Of a DNA stretch of 64,000 nt, positions 28,699 to 38,520 are shown piece by piece. The position numbers and the translations under genes were made by a program. Source of the DNA: Dyadobacter sp. CECT 9275 (GTDB lineage Bacteria > Bacteroidota > Bacteroidia > Cytophagales > Spirosomataceae); NCBI RefSeq assembly GCF_907164905.1, contig NZ_CAJRAF010000002.1, positions 3,478,501 through 3,542,500 of the forward strand, in the 5' to 3' direction. The notes beneath the pieces are model-generated. The model saw only the letters and a program-made list of their open reading frames with translations. It made no database searches and was not told the origin of the DNA. Positions within the stretch are counted from its first letter, which is position 1. The number at the start of each line of letters is the position of its first letter.

Positions 28699-29532
28699 AT
28701 GAATTACATAGAAGTTGATCTGCAGGCCGACTCCGATTTTACGGAAATATTAATGGCCGAACTGGGAGAAATCGGTTTTGAATCCTTTGTTGAAACAGAT
28801 GAAGGGTTACTGGCTTACATCCAGGAAAATGATTTCAGCGAAAACCGTATGAACGAACTGATCGGTAAATACCAGGATCTGACGACAATAGCAATATCCT
28901 GGAAATCGTTAGAAAGAAAGAACTGGAACGAGGAATGGGAAAAAAGTTATGAACCCATTGAGGTAGGAGATCAGGTACGTGTCCGTGCAACTTTTCATGA
29001 CCCGGACCCCTCTTTCACCTACGACCTTCTCATTCAGCCCAAAATGTCGTTTGGTACTGGGCACCACGAAACCACCTGGCTTGTCATGAATGAGCAGCTT
29101 AGCCTTCCTCATCAGGGGCTTAGCGTGATGGACGTTGGCTGTGGTACCGGAATCCTGACCATTCTGGCCTATAAGCTGGGTGCTGTAAAAATGCTTGGAT
29201 TTGATATTGACGAATGGGCTGTGGAGAATACCAGGGAGAATTTCGAAATGAACGATCTGCCCGAAGAAGCAGAAGTTTTTATGGGAACCATTAAGGATGT
29301 ACCGGCCTCACGGATGTTTGGCGGTATACTGGCCAACATCAATCGAAATATATTACTCAGCGAAATACCTAAATACGTAAAACATCTGGAGCCCGGCGGC
29401 TGGCTTGTGACCAGCGGATTTTACGAAACCGACCAGCGTGACATTGAAAATTGCGCTCTGGAAAACGGTTTGAAAAAAGTAAGGTCGAACACACGCAATC
29501 AATGGGCAACCGTTGTATTTGAGAAACTATAA
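28699..29532 (+). CDS. prmA: ribosomal protein L11 methyltransferase
   Basis: A 277-residue SAM-dependent methyltransferase that modifies ribosomal protein L11. The N-terminal domain (residues 1-75) contains GFESFVETDEGLLAYI; the SAM site follows with KMSFGTGHHETTWL near 115 and MDVGCGTGILTILAYKLG near 145, then GFDIDEWAVENT and ANINRNILL. The ATG at 28699 is preferred over the in-frame TTG six bases upstream. It stands 70 bases before the large exported-protein gene. Confidence 0.92.
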   Translation: MNYIEVDLQADSDFTEILMAELGEIGFESFVETDEGLLAYIQENDFSENRMNELIGKYQDLTTIAISWKSLERKNWNEEWEKSYEPIEVGDQVRVRATFHDPDPSFTYDLLIQPKMSFGTGHHETTWLVMNEQLSLPHQGLSVMDVGCGTGILTILAYKLGAVKMLGFDIDEWAVENTRENFEMNDLPEEAEVFMGTIKDVPASRMFGGILANINRNILLSEIPKYVKHLEPGGWLVTSGFYETDQRDIENCALENGLKKVRSNTRNQWATVVFEKL

Positions 29533-29602
29533 TTTATCCCGGCCAAACATCGTTTCAGCTTTAAACGGACTGGCACAGAAACCGTTGGGATTTAGATAAA
29601 CT

Positions 29603-32600
29603 ATGAAACACATTACTATCTGCCTGATTCTTTCCCTGGGAGTTTTTACAGGACCTGTTCTGATGGCCCAAAACCTGAAGGCCGCCCAGGATCCCGCACA
29701 ATTTATGGTGCAGGTAAAAAAGCTGATGGATGGAAGCCGCAATCCGCAGTATATGAAGGCAGCAGCACAGTTGGACAGCGTTTGGCTGAGCGGCGTTTCC
29801 TCTGCCCAGCAGGCAAAATTTATTTCAGTGGTAGGAACCCAGTTCGCAAAAGGGCAGAAGGCCGGGCCGGTACTTTTTCTCCTGCTTCGCAACGCACATA
29901 CATTCACCCGGCAATCTCCTGCCCAGTTGGACGGCTTCCTGGATCTTGCGGTACAGGCAGGCGAAAAATACGATTCCAAAACTTTCCAGAAGGTACTCGA
30001 AACAGTAAAGACAATCAGCGAAACCAATAAGTTATACAGCGCCAAATACAATTCACTATACCTGTTGGAAGGCACATATCAGTACCGTTTTGACACAACA
30101 AATGCTGGTACAGCCAGCGCCGACGCCAAGTTAGCGGCGGCCAATGACAGCTGGGATACTCCTGTAGATTCCAATTTTGTGATCGCCCCGGTCTCCAATC
30201 CCCTGCCCGCGATCTCAGGTGCCATACTTGAACTTAAAAATGCTGTTTTCGCCATGGTAACCGCTGGCGACTCCGCTGTTTTCGGGCCCGCCAATGGGAG
30301 TGTCTCTTTAAAAGACGGCATTTTTGTAGGACAAAATGGGAAATTCACCTGGGAAGTGGCCGGCAATCCTGATATATATGCGGATCTGGATAAATATTCC
30401 TTCAACATCACTCAGCCGAGGATCCTGGCAGAAAATGTGACCATTCACCATGACACCAAACTGGCGGCTCCTGTAAAGGGGACGCTCGAATACCGTGGTA
30501 TTAAAAAAATCAAAAATCAACCTCCACCTTACCCGCGCTTCGTATCTAACGGAACAGACGCCCGTCTCAAGGAATCCAGCAGGAACATTCAGTACAAAGG
30601 CGGCTTTACATTAATAGGTACCGATGTTTACAGCTCTTCCCTGAGCGGACATCCCTCTGTAATTACAGTTGCATACAAAGAGAAACCGGCTTTCAAGGTT
30701 GTCAGTACCAAGTTTCAACTGAAAGACTCCGTTTTCAATGCTCCGCTGGCTTATTTCTCCATGCCCCTGGGAGAAGACTCTCTGTATCATCCGGGCATAA
30801 GGTTCAAGTACAACGATACCGAAGGGCAGCTCAGGCTTGAGCGCGCCGACAAGACGGATTTTGCCCCGCTGCCCTATAAAGATACCTACCACAAAATGGA
30901 TATCTGGTCGCAGGCGATGCGCTGGAATTTCCCTAATAACAAGGTAGAATTTTATCGCATTGATGGCAAGCAGGTAGTACCCGTTAAACTGGAATCTTTT
31001 GATTTTTTTAAAAAGGAACGTATTAAGGATATCAGCAAGGAATATGGTTTTCAGCCTTTGCTAATGGCCGCTAATTATACCCAGACCGAAAAAAAGCAAG
31101 GATTCCTGGCCGAAGAACTGGCGGTTAAATTCAAACAGAATCCCAAAATCCTGAGACGCACCATGGAGCGGCTTTCGCTGGAAGGTTACTTCATCTATGA
31201 CAAAGTCACAGATCAGTTTGCGTTGAGTAAAAAAGGCATTTTGTATGTCCTGGCCAATCTGGAAAAAACTGATTACGATAATTTCCAGATCACCTCGCAG
31301 TACACCGCCAATAATGAAATTGCCAATGCCACGATCAATCTGTCAGATACCCTGCTGACGGTACTTGGTGTTTCGCGGTTCGTTATCAGTGACAGCCTTA
31401 AGATTTATGCCGTGCCCGCCGACAAAAAAGTCGTGATCGGGAAAAACCGTAATTTTACGGTGAACGGCCAGCTTGTAGCATCCAATTACCAGTTCCGGGG
31501 CCAGAACCTTAAGTTTGATTATAAACAGTTTTTTGTAAACGTCAGCCCTACGGATTCCATTACTTTCACGCCGAGGGAAAAATATGCCAAGGGCCAGCAA
31601 AGCGAAGTGGGCGGACACGTCAAATATGAAAAAGGGGGAACATTTTACCTGAGTGACCCCTCGAATAAATCAGGGATACTGAAAGGAAAAAAATCTCCCA
31701 GGCTGGTCGTCCCCGATGGCATGATCGTTTATTTCGATCAGCCAGAGCGCGGTACGCTTCTCTACCCCAGAGAGGTATTCTTCAAAATCCCGAAAATAGA
31801 CATGGACGGATTGGATAAGCGCGATGTCATTTTTGGAGGTACATTTAACGCCAATGGCATTATTCCGCCGATCCAGACCATCCTGAAAAGTATGCCTGAC
31901 AACTCCCTGGGATTTGAATATAAAGCCCCGCCTGTTGAAATGAAAATTTATGACGGAAAGGCCATGGCTAAGTTCACAGATACCCTGACGATGGATAATT
32001 CCGGTCTTCACTCCAGCGCCATTCTGCGGTATCTGTCGGCCTCCATCACCGCTAAGAAAGTACACCTCGGCTCTGATTCCCTTTATGCAACCGGCGAAAT
32101 GGCCAGTATCAAGGAAGCGGTAATAGGCAAAGGGTACTTCCCCGCCGTAGACTTGAAAGATTATGCTTTACAATGGTTCCCCACGGCAGACAGCATGCTG
32201 ATCAATACACAGGGGAAATCTTTTGCCTTTCATAAAGGGACTACCAACCTCGAAGGAAGCCTGTTACTACGATCGTCGGGTCTTTACGGCAATGGAAAAC
32301 TCAAACGTGCCGATTCCGAAATTTCTTCAGCAGATATTAAATTCAACAAAGAAGGCTTTCTTGCTAACAAGTCGTTGTTCTCCATTCATACGAGCGGCGC
32401 CAACGCGGGCAAAAAACTGCTGACGGGTAAAAACGTCAATATTGATTTTAACTTTAAAACAGGTATTGCCAGTTTCCTCACAGACGAGTCGGGCTTCGGG
32501 ACTGATTCTTCCGGAATGGATATCCCCACGGCATCTTACCGGACCTTAATCGGTTCGGCCAAATGGGATATGACCAAAAAAACAATCCTGATGAAAGGAT

Positions 32601-34279
32601 TTGGAGAAACTTCGTCCTATACTTCCACTGCCCCCGAACAGGAAGGGCTCTCCTTCCAGGGGTCGGAAGCCATATATGATATCGAAAAAGTTACGCTTAA
32701 CGTCAAAGGAGTTCCTTATATACAGACCGCTGACGTAAAAATCATCCCCGACAAAGGTTATGTTGCCATAGACGGCAAGGGAAAGATTAGCCCCTTGAAA
32801 AACGCACGCATCGAAATTGACACACTCAATACGTCTCACCGGATGCGCGACGCCAATATCCGGATTGACTCCCGAAATCATTTTGAGGGTTCAGCCACTT
32901 ACCAGTACATCACAGCACGTAAGGATACCTTCAATGTTAAAATGCAGAATTTTGAACTGAGGGAAATTGAAACCGCCACAGCGGGCCGGAAGTCTCGGCC
33001 CGACAATACCAATGCTGCGCCGGTTAAATTCTATACTACTGCCCGCGCTGATATCAAGGAAACAGAAAACCTCTTCCTTTCACCACGCATCCAGTTCAAG
33101 GGCGGTATCAACCTTATTGCCTATCAACCGTCTCTGAAGCTCGACGGTTTTGTGAAACCTGTACTGAAATTCAGAAAAGATTTTCAATCTTCCTGGATTG
33201 TCTATAATGAGTCTCCGGGGGAAACGGTGGCAATCAAAATTGACAAAAATCTTAAAAATGAGCATGAGATCCCCCTATCGGTGGGTTTACATTATAATGA
33301 AGCAAGAGGAATGTACATGTCATTTTTATCTCCAAAAGATTCCGACGGTGACGAGGATATATATACAGCAAGCGGCGCCCTCAATTTTGATGAGGAAAGC
33401 AAAGCCTTCAAAGTAACCCCTCCTCCGGGCGCCGACGGGCTGATAGATGAAGCAAATACTTTAAAATTTGATGATAAAACAGGTCTGGCTACTTTTTCAG
33501 GCCCTTTTAAATTTATCGGGTCCGATTGGCTAAAATCCACCGGTTCGGCGGAAGTACAGGTAGACAGTGCCCGGTTTTCCTTTAATGCACTGCTTATTCT
33601 GCAAATGGCCGGATTGGAACCGGTACTCCAGCCGCTGGCTGCAAAAATCGTTGAAACCAACCTGGAAGAACAAAACAGTACCGCCGCGGACGACGACGCA
33701 GATCAGCTGAATGCCAAATTATCGGCCCTCATCGGCCCCAAAGCCACGGATGCCTACGTAAAATTAACTGCAGCAGGATACAAACCCCTCTATGACGCCT
33801 CGCCGCTTTTGGATGCACCCATGGTACTGTCCAATGTTAACCTCCGCTGGTCTGCCGCACATGGCGCGTATTATTCACAAGGCCCGATTGGCGTGGCACA
33901 TTTTGGGAAAAACAATATCAACGCTCAGATGGAAGGCGTCATGGAGATCCGCAGAACCGCAGAAGGCGACGAGTTCAGCTTGTATCTGCAGGCTTCTCCG
34001 GATATCTGGTACTATTTTGATTACCGTCAGGACGAGATCGGCGTGGTATCCTCTCAAGTCGATTTCAACGATCAGCTCACGGCTAAATCAAAGAGCGGCA
34101 AATCTAAAATGGCGCTCGTATCCCTCGGCGTAGAAGAAAAAGATATGTTCGTTAACCGGTTTGATGATTTTTACCAGCCTGCCGTGAAAAAAGCGAAACT
34201 CGTGAAAGCAACTGCCAAGAAAAAGGTAGCTCCCGCAGCCGAAAAGAAGAAAAAAGAAGAACAAGCAGACGGCTTCTGA
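29603..34279 (+). CDS. very large exported protein of unknown function
   Basis: A 1558-residue protein with a signal peptide (residues 1-22, LILSLGVFTGPVLMAQ). No named domain is recognisable. An alpha-helical head (about 23-160) precedes roughly 1300 residues of short beta-strand repeats such as GTLEYRGIKK, GGTFNANGIIPP and GSLLLRSSGLYGNGKLKR, reminiscent of beta-taco or beta-helix proteins like AsmA/LptA-type lipid carriers, which is only analogy. A helical patch at about residues 490-550 (LRRTMERLSLEGYFIY) reads like a winged helix. The tail (1525-1558) is lysine-rich. Situated between prmA and plsY; the phospholipid-gene neighbour hints at an envelope role, weakly. Confidence 0.85.
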   Translation: MKHITICLILSLGVFTGPVLMAQNLKAAQDPAQFMVQVKKLMDGSRNPQYMKAAAQLDSVWLSGVSSAQQAKFISVVGTQFAKGQKAGPVLFLLLRNAHTFTRQSPAQLDGFLDLAVQAGEKYDSKTFQKVLETVKTISETNKLYSAKYNSLYLLEGTYQYRFDTTNAGTASADAKLAAANDSWDTPVDSNFVIAPVSNPLPAISGAILELKNAVFAMVTAGDSAVFGPANGSVSLKDGIFVGQNGKFTWEVAGNPDIYADLDKYSFNITQPRILAENVTIHHDTKLAAPVKGTLEYRGIKKIKNQPPPYPRFVSNGTDARLKESSRNIQYKGGFTLIGTDVYSSSLSGHPSVITVAYKEKPAFKVVSTKFQLKDSVFNAPLAYFSMPLGEDSLYHPGIRFKYNDTEGQLRLERADKTDFAPLPYKDTYHKMDIWSQAMRWNFPNNKVEFYRIDGKQVVPVKLESFDFFKKERIKDISKEYGFQPLLMAANYTQTEKKQGFLAEELAVKFKQNPKILRRTMERLSLEGYFIYDKVTDQFALSKKGILYVLANLEKTDYDNFQITSQYTANNEIANATINLSDTLLTVLGVSRFVISDSLKIYAVPADKKVVIGKNRNFTVNGQLVASNYQFRGQNLKFDYKQFFVNVSPTDSITFTPREKYAKGQQSEVGGHVKYEKGGTFYLSDPSNKSGILKGKKSPRLVVPDGMIVYFDQPERGTLLYPREVFFKIPKIDMDGLDKRDVIFGGTFNANGIIPPIQTILKSMPDNSLGFEYKAPPVEMKIYDGKAMAKFTDTLTMDNSGLHSSAILRYLSASITAKKVHLGSDSLYATGEMASIKEAVIGKGYFPAVDLKDYALQWFPTADSMLINTQGKSFAFHKGTTNLEGSLLLRSSGLYGNGKLKRADSEISSADIKFNKEGFLANKSLFSIHTSGANAGKKLLTGKNVNIDFNFKTGIASFLTDESGFGTDSSGMDIPTASYRTLIGSAKWDMTKKTILMKGFGETSSYTSTAPEQEGLSFQGSEAIYDIEKVTLNVKGVPYIQTADVKIIPDKGYVAIDGKGKISPLKNARIEIDTLNTSHRMRDANIRIDSRNHFEGSATYQYITARKDTFNVKMQNFELREIETATAGRKSRPDNTNAAPVKFYTTARADIKETENLFLSPRIQFKGGINLIAYQPSLKLDGFVKPVLKFRKDFQSSWIVYNESPGETVAIKIDKNLKNEHEIPLSVGLHYNEARGMYMSFLSPKDSDGDEDIYTASGALNFDEESKAFKVTPPPGADGLIDEANTLKFDDKTGLATFSGPFKFIGSDWLKSTGSAEVQVDSARFSFNALLILQMAGLEPVLQPLAAKIVETNLEEQNSTAADDDADQLNAKLSALIGPKATDAYVKLTAAGYKPLYDASPLLDAPMVLSNVNLRWSAAHGAYYSQGPIGVAHFGKNNINAQMEGVMEIRRTAEGDEFSLYLQASPDIWYYFDYRQDEIGVVSSQVDFNDQLTAKSKSGKSKMALVSLGVEEKDMFVNRFDDFYQPAVKKAKLVKATAKKKVAPAAEKKKKEEQADGF

Positions 34280-34298
34280 TCTCTCTTTGTAGTAATTG

Positions 34299-34330
34299 TT
34301 TGACAGTGTCCGAATATTATCTTAATTTTG
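34299..34330 (+). promoter_or_regulatory. Bacteroidota-type promoter of plsY
   Basis: TTTG (34299-34302) and TAATTTTG (34323-34330) are separated by 20 bases, matching the TTTG/TANNTTTG arrangement. Transcription would begin about 80 bases before plsY. Confidence 0.6.
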
Positions 34331-34419
34331 TATTTGCGGTTCTGTTTGCTAAATCCGGGCTTTATTGTATATTTGAAATCTGCTTATTCAAGTTCAAATT
34401 AATCGCCGAATAGTACAAA

Positions 34420-35079
34420 ATGAGTGTTGCCTTATTTATATTTACAATTGTTGCCGCTTACTTGCTAGGCTCTATCCCAAGTTCAGTCTGGTACGGAATT
34501 GGTTACTTCGGTATTGATGTCAGAAAATACGGCAGCGGAAACGCAGGTGCAACCAATACCTTCAGGGTACTGGGCAAAAGAGCAGGTACAGTTGTGATGC
34601 TGATAGATGTACTGAAAGGCTGGACAGCAACCTGCCTTGCTTCTCTCCTGTTTTATATGGGGACCATCGGTCAAACCGAGCTTTTGATGTACAAGATCCT
34701 CTTCGGCATTATTGCGATTATTGGGCATATTTTCCCTGTTTTTGTTGGCTTTAAAGGCGGAAAAGGCATTGCCACGCTTTTAGGAATGGTACTGGCCATT
34801 CATCCTGAACTTGCCCTTGTTTGTATTACAATTTTCCTGCTGACGCTGATCGCTTCGCAATACGTTTCGTTAAGTTCGATACTGGCCACGCTGGCATTTC
34901 CGGTACTTTCCTGGGCAGGCCTTTTTGGACATCCTGAGCCGCTACTTATTGTTTTTGGGTTTGTTATGTTCCTGCTTGTGGTACTAACACATCAGAAAAA
35001 TATAATAAGGCTGGTCAACGGAAATGAAAACCGTGTCAATCTGTTTTCTAAATCCAAATCAGGCAGGACTCATTCATAA
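34420..35079 (+). CDS. plsY: acyl-phosphate:glycerol-3-phosphate acyltransferase
   Basis: A 219-residue inner-membrane enzyme adding the first acyl chain to glycerol-3-phosphate from acyl phosphate. The conserved blocks are present: GSIPSSVWYG (residues 17-26), KYGSGNAGATNTFRVLGKRAG (37-57), and FKGGKGIATLLG near 110. Several hydrophobic segments fit the known seven-helix fold. It has its own promoter and terminator, so it is probably a single-gene unit after the giant exported-protein gene. Confidence 0.95.
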   Translation: MSVALFIFTIVAAYLLGSIPSSVWYGIGYFGIDVRKYGSGNAGATNTFRVLGKRAGTVVMLIDVLKGWTATCLASLLFYMGTIGQTELLMYKILFGIIAIIGHIFPVFVGFKGGKGIATLLGMVLAIHPELALVCITIFLLTLIASQYVSLSSILATLAFPVLSWAGLFGHPEPLLIVFGFVMFLLVVLTHQKNIIRLVNGNENRVNLFSKSKSGRTHS

Positions 35080-35106
35080 CTACGGCCGGATCACCAGAAA
35101 TTCCCA

Positions 35107-35140
35107 CCCCTAAGGTCCTTACCTTAGGGGTTTATTTTTT
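35107..35140 (+). terminator. terminator of plsY
   Basis: A perfect 9-bp stem CCCCTAAGG/CCTTAGGGG with a 6-nt loop and a T-rich tail of about ten bases. Confidence 0.88.
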
Positions 35141-35190
35141 AACTTGGCTCCCTTAAAGTAAATACTCTTTCGCATCAATAAAACCGGATA

Positions 35191-36552
35191 ATGAATACTT
35201 ATATTGAACAAAACAAGGATCGCTTTTTGAATGAACTACTGGAGTTGCTCAGGATACCTTCCGTCAGCGCTGATTCCAAATTTAAGGGTGACATGATTGC
35301 CGCAGCGGAATACGTCAAAAAAAGTATACTGCAGGCTGGTGCCGACAAAGCCGAAATTTATGAAACTGCCGGACATCCGGTGGTGTATGGTGAAAAAATC
35401 ATAGATCCGTCCTTGCCCACTGTTCTGATTTATGGCCATTATGATGTACAGCCAGCAGATCCTTATGACCTTTGGGATTCTCCGCCATTTGAGCCGGTTA
35501 TTAAAAATGAACGCATTTACGCCCGTGGCGCCTGTGACGACAAAGGCCAGTTTTATATGCACATCAAGGCACTGGAAACGATGATCGCCACCGGGTCCCT
35601 CACCTGCAACGTCAAAATGATGATCGAAGGCGAAGAGGAAATAGGCTCGGATAATCTTGAAACTTTTGTAAAGGCGCACCGTGACCTGCTGAAATGTGAT
35701 ACCATCCTTATTTCTGATACCAGCATCATTGCCAATGATGTGCCGTCCATTGAAACAGGGCTAAGAGGTCTAACCTATGTGGAGGTTGAGGTAGTGGGTG
35801 CCAACCGTGATCTGCATTCCGGTGTTTATGGCGGAGGCGTTGCCAACCCGATCAATATCTTATGTGAGATGATCGCGTCAATGAAAGATGAAAATGGGCA
35901 TATTACCATTCCCGGGTTTTATGACAAGGTGGTTGATCTGTCGGAAGAGGAACGCAACGCATTGAATTCTGCCCCTTTTGATCTGGACGAGTACAAGCGT
36001 GACCTTGGTATTGATGATATTACCGGAGAAAAAGGATATACAACCATTGAAAGAACCTCCGTCAGGCCCACGCTTGATGTAAACGGCATCTGGGGAGGTT
36101 ATATCGGAGAAGGAGCTAAAACCGTTCTGCCCTCCAAAGCAAACGCTAAAATTTCCATGCGCCTGGTACCTCACCAGACCGACAAGGAAATATGTGAATT
36201 ATTTAGCCGTCATTTCGAATCCATTGCGCCGGCATCGGTGAAAGTGAAAGTAACACCCCATCATGGCGGCCTTCCTTATGTAACCCCTACCGACTCGGTT
36301 GAATACAGAGCAGCCGAACTTGCCATGGAAGAATCGTTCGGCAAAAAACCGATTCCTACCCGGGGCGGCGGCAGTATCCCGATTGTAGCTCTCTTTGAGC
36401 AGGAATTGGGCCGGAAAAGTATACTGATGGGCTTTGGGCTCGATATTGACTCCCTACATTCTCCCAACGAAAGTTACGGCCTTTTCAACTACTACAAGGG
36501 CATTGAAACCATACCCCTGTTTTTTAAACATTATGCGGAGCTGAAAAAATAA
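35191..36552 (+). CDS. M20-family dipeptidase
   Basis: A 453-residue zinc metallopeptidase of the M20/carnosinase-like group that hydrolyses dipeptides in the cytoplasm. The first metal site is YGHYDVQPADPYDLWDSPPF near residue 80 (His, Asp), the catalytic and bridging region is GACDDKGQ near 112 and EGEEEIGSDN near 150, and the dimerisation domain spans about 185-330. The C-terminal GFGLDIDSLHSPNE (near 425) holds the last zinc histidine. Specificity is by family. It is convergent with the TPR gene. Confidence 0.9.
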   Translation: MNTYIEQNKDRFLNELLELLRIPSVSADSKFKGDMIAAAEYVKKSILQAGADKAEIYETAGHPVVYGEKIIDPSLPTVLIYGHYDVQPADPYDLWDSPPFEPVIKNERIYARGACDDKGQFYMHIKALETMIATGSLTCNVKMMIEGEEEIGSDNLETFVKAHRDLLKCDTILISDTSIIANDVPSIETGLRGLTYVEVEVVGANRDLHSGVYGGGVANPINILCEMIASMKDENGHITIPGFYDKVVDLSEEERNALNSAPFDLDEYKRDLGIDDITGEKGYTTIERTSVRPTLDVNGIWGGYIGEGAKTVLPSKANAKISMRLVPHQTDKEICELFSRHFESIAPASVKVKVTPHHGGLPYVTPTDSVEYRAAELAMEESFGKKPIPTRGGGSIPIVALFEQELGRKSILMGFGLDIDSLHSPNESYGLFNYYKGIETIPLFFKHYAELKK

Positions 36553-36559
36553 TGGGTTG

Positions 36560-36593
36560 GGGCAGTTGACAGTCCAATTTCTGTGAACTGCCC
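36560..36593. terminator. hairpin between the convergent dipeptidase and TPR genes
   Basis: GGGCAGTT (36560-36567) pairs with AACTGCCC (36586-36593), and an inner ACAG/CTGT extends it past one mismatch. No T run follows on either strand, so it is a possible bidirectional terminator. Confidence 0.4.
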
Positions 36594-36612
36594 TCTTAAA
36601 ATTATAAACCGG

Positions 36613-37839
36613 TCAACGCTTCCTCCGCTGCTCCCGACGTAGTTTTTTAAGATTCTCAATCGCTTTTTTGGCCTCCTTATTCTGGCTCGACTTTCTGTCC
36701 GCTTTGTCGTCTGCCAGTTTATAGTACCTCAAGGCCTCGTCGTAGTTCTTTTTCATTTCGGCTATCTTGCCAAGCCCCAGCAAAGACGAAACGTAATACC
36801 CGGCGTTGAGGGAATTGGTTTTCACGGAAAAATCAATCGCTTTCTGGTAAAACTGTGCAGCTAAATCGTACTCTTTATGATACTGCATATTGTAGTAGGC
36901 CAACACATAAGCCGCGTTTCTCCCGCTGACTCCCTCATAACCCGGCATACCCTTTTCAATTTTGTCAAGGATATTCCGGGCCGCCTCAGTTGCTTCTGCC
37001 ATTTTTCCCGTAACGAAAGCCGTACGACAAAAATACCTTTCAAAATAGGGGTTATTTGGAAAAGTCTGCCACATATACCTGGCCATTTCATAGGCTTTGG
37101 TATATTCATTTTCCATGCTGTAAATCTGCAGAAGAAAATAACGGGCTTCCACACGGGTGTAAAAAGCATTGTTGGCAACCTGCTCGAGCTGTTTTTCACC
37201 CAGTTTTTTATTCCCCTTAGGAAAAAGGGCCATCACCGGTTTCAGGATCGGGTATTCCTTAGGTACCCACTCTGCATAGTAGTTATACAGCCCGTCGCCA
37301 AATAACAACTCAGGCGAAAGGTCCCCGTTTCCCTTACATACTTCAAAGTACTTCAAAGATTTTTTGCCGGCAAAAGCGGCTTTGGTCCAGCTCTCTCTTT
37401 CTGCATATAATCTTCCCTTAAAGGCATAGGCCGCAGCAAGAAAAAAGGCAGGCTCTATTTTGTTTTTTTCGTCGTCATATAATTTCTCTGCCAGCACAAT
37501 GGTGGAATCCATATGTAACAGAAACTTATCGTCATACTGTTCATTGTCTGTGTTCGGAACAATTTTCCACCATTCTGCCAGGCCTAGCAAAAAATGAGGC
37601 ATAGGATGCTTGGGATACCTGTACTTTAGCCAGCGGAATTCCACATCGGCCTCTTCAAACCTATAGTTGTACAACATATTAATCGCTTCCGACGACTCTA
37701 TCTGCACACCAGGGTTTTTGAGCACCATATCATACTTCTTATCCAGCTCGGCTGATGAATAAAGCTGAGCAAAAGCCGGTACTGAAAATAGCATCACGGC
37801 CACATAGATCATCCATATTCTCTTTAGTCCAATCTTCAT
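36613..37839 (-). CDS. exported tetratricopeptide-repeat protein
   Basis: A 408-residue protein with a signal peptide (residues 1-24, IYVAVMLFSVPAFAQ) when started at ATG 37839; an in-frame ATG at 37860 would add seven residues. The body is alpha-helical with TPR-like units, clearest near the C-terminus (YNMQYHKEYDLAAQFYQKAIDFS, then SLLGLGKIAEMKKNYDEALRYYKLADDK) and ends with a basic tail KKLRREQRRKR. It has no enzyme motif; TPRs mediate protein contacts, here in the periplasm. It is divergent from hpt. Confidence 0.8.
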   Translation of the reverse strand: MKIGLKRIWMIYVAVMLFSVPAFAQLYSSAELDKKYDMVLKNPGVQIESSEAINMLYNYRFEEADVEFRWLKYRYPKHPMPHFLLGLAEWWKIVPNTDNEQYDDKFLLHMDSTIVLAEKLYDDEKNKIEPAFFLAAAYAFKGRLYAERESWTKAAFAGKKSLKYFEVCKGNGDLSPELLFGDGLYNYYAEWVPKEYPILKPVMALFPKGNKKLGEKQLEQVANNAFYTRVEARYFLLQIYSMENEYTKAYEMARYMWQTFPNNPYFERYFCRTAFVTGKMAEATEAARNILDKIEKGMPGYEGVSGRNAAYVLAYYNMQYHKEYDLAAQFYQKAIDFSVKTNSLNAGYYVSSLLGLGKIAEMKKNYDEALRYYKLADDKADRKSSQNKEAKKAIENLKKLRREQRRKR

Positions 37840-37946
37840 ATCAGGGGTAAAATCTGTCATTAGTAACGCCGGTTTTTTATTTTACGTTTGCCGGCAAGCT
37901 GGTTTTTGAAAAAAGAGTTAATATTGAAGTCTTAGAAAATAAAGTT

Positions 37947-38477
37947 ATGATAACGATACTCGATAAAACTTTTGTCCCCTTCATTTCGCGGAGCAACATC
38001 GAAAGCCGCATTGCCGAAATGGCGGTGCAAATTAGTAAAGATTATGAAGGTAAGTCTCCCCTATTTATTATAGTGCTCAACGGAGCTTTCCTTTTTGCGT
38101 CAGAGCTTTTAAAAAATGTTTCGCTTCCCTGCCAAATCACTTTTGTAAGGCTGGCCTCCTATCAGCAAACAGAAACTACCGGACAAGTACGTCAGATCAT
38201 AGGGCTGGAAGAACAAATTACCGGGAAAGACGTGGTGATTGTCGAGGATATCGTTGATACCGGGCTTACAATGAACCAGCTCCTGGAGCAGATACAAGCG
38301 CTGCAGCCTGCTTCGGTGGAGATCGCTACGCTGCTTCACAAACCGGAGGCGATCCGCAAGCCTGTCAGCATGCGGTATATTGGCTTTGAAATAGAAAATC
38401 GTTTTGTAGTAGGATACGGTCTTGATTATGACGGGCTCGGCCGGAACGAAGATGCCCTGTACGTTTTAAGTGAATAA
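37947..38477 (+). CDS. hpt: hypoxanthine phosphoribosyltransferase
   Basis: A 176-residue purine-salvage enzyme making IMP or GMP from hypoxanthine or guanine and PRPP. The PRPP motif VVIVEDIVDTGLTM is near residues 95-108; SPLFIIVLNGAFLFASEL near 35-52 and the C-terminal FVVGYGLDYDGLGRNEDALYVL are typical. Full length. TACGTTTG at 37883-37890 matches the -7 consensus, 57 bases before the start. A muramidase gene follows after 43 bases. Confidence 0.93.
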   Translation: MITILDKTFVPFISRSNIESRIAEMAVQISKDYEGKSPLFIIVLNGAFLFASELLKNVSLPCQITFVRLASYQQTETTGQVRQIIGLEEQITGKDVVIVEDIVDTGLTMNQLLEQIQALQPASVEIATLLHKPEAIRKPVSMRYIGFEIENRFVVGYGLDYDGLGRNEDALYVLSE

Positions 38478-38520
38478 CCTGCTTTTTAACATATTCTGAA
38501 TATGATCCCGTCCTATTAAT

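Noticed and set aside
29527..30075. A 182-codon open frame on the minus strand at the start of the giant exported-protein gene
   Set aside because: It overlaps a clear long gene, has a cysteine/serine-rich composition and no domain; it is a shadow frame.
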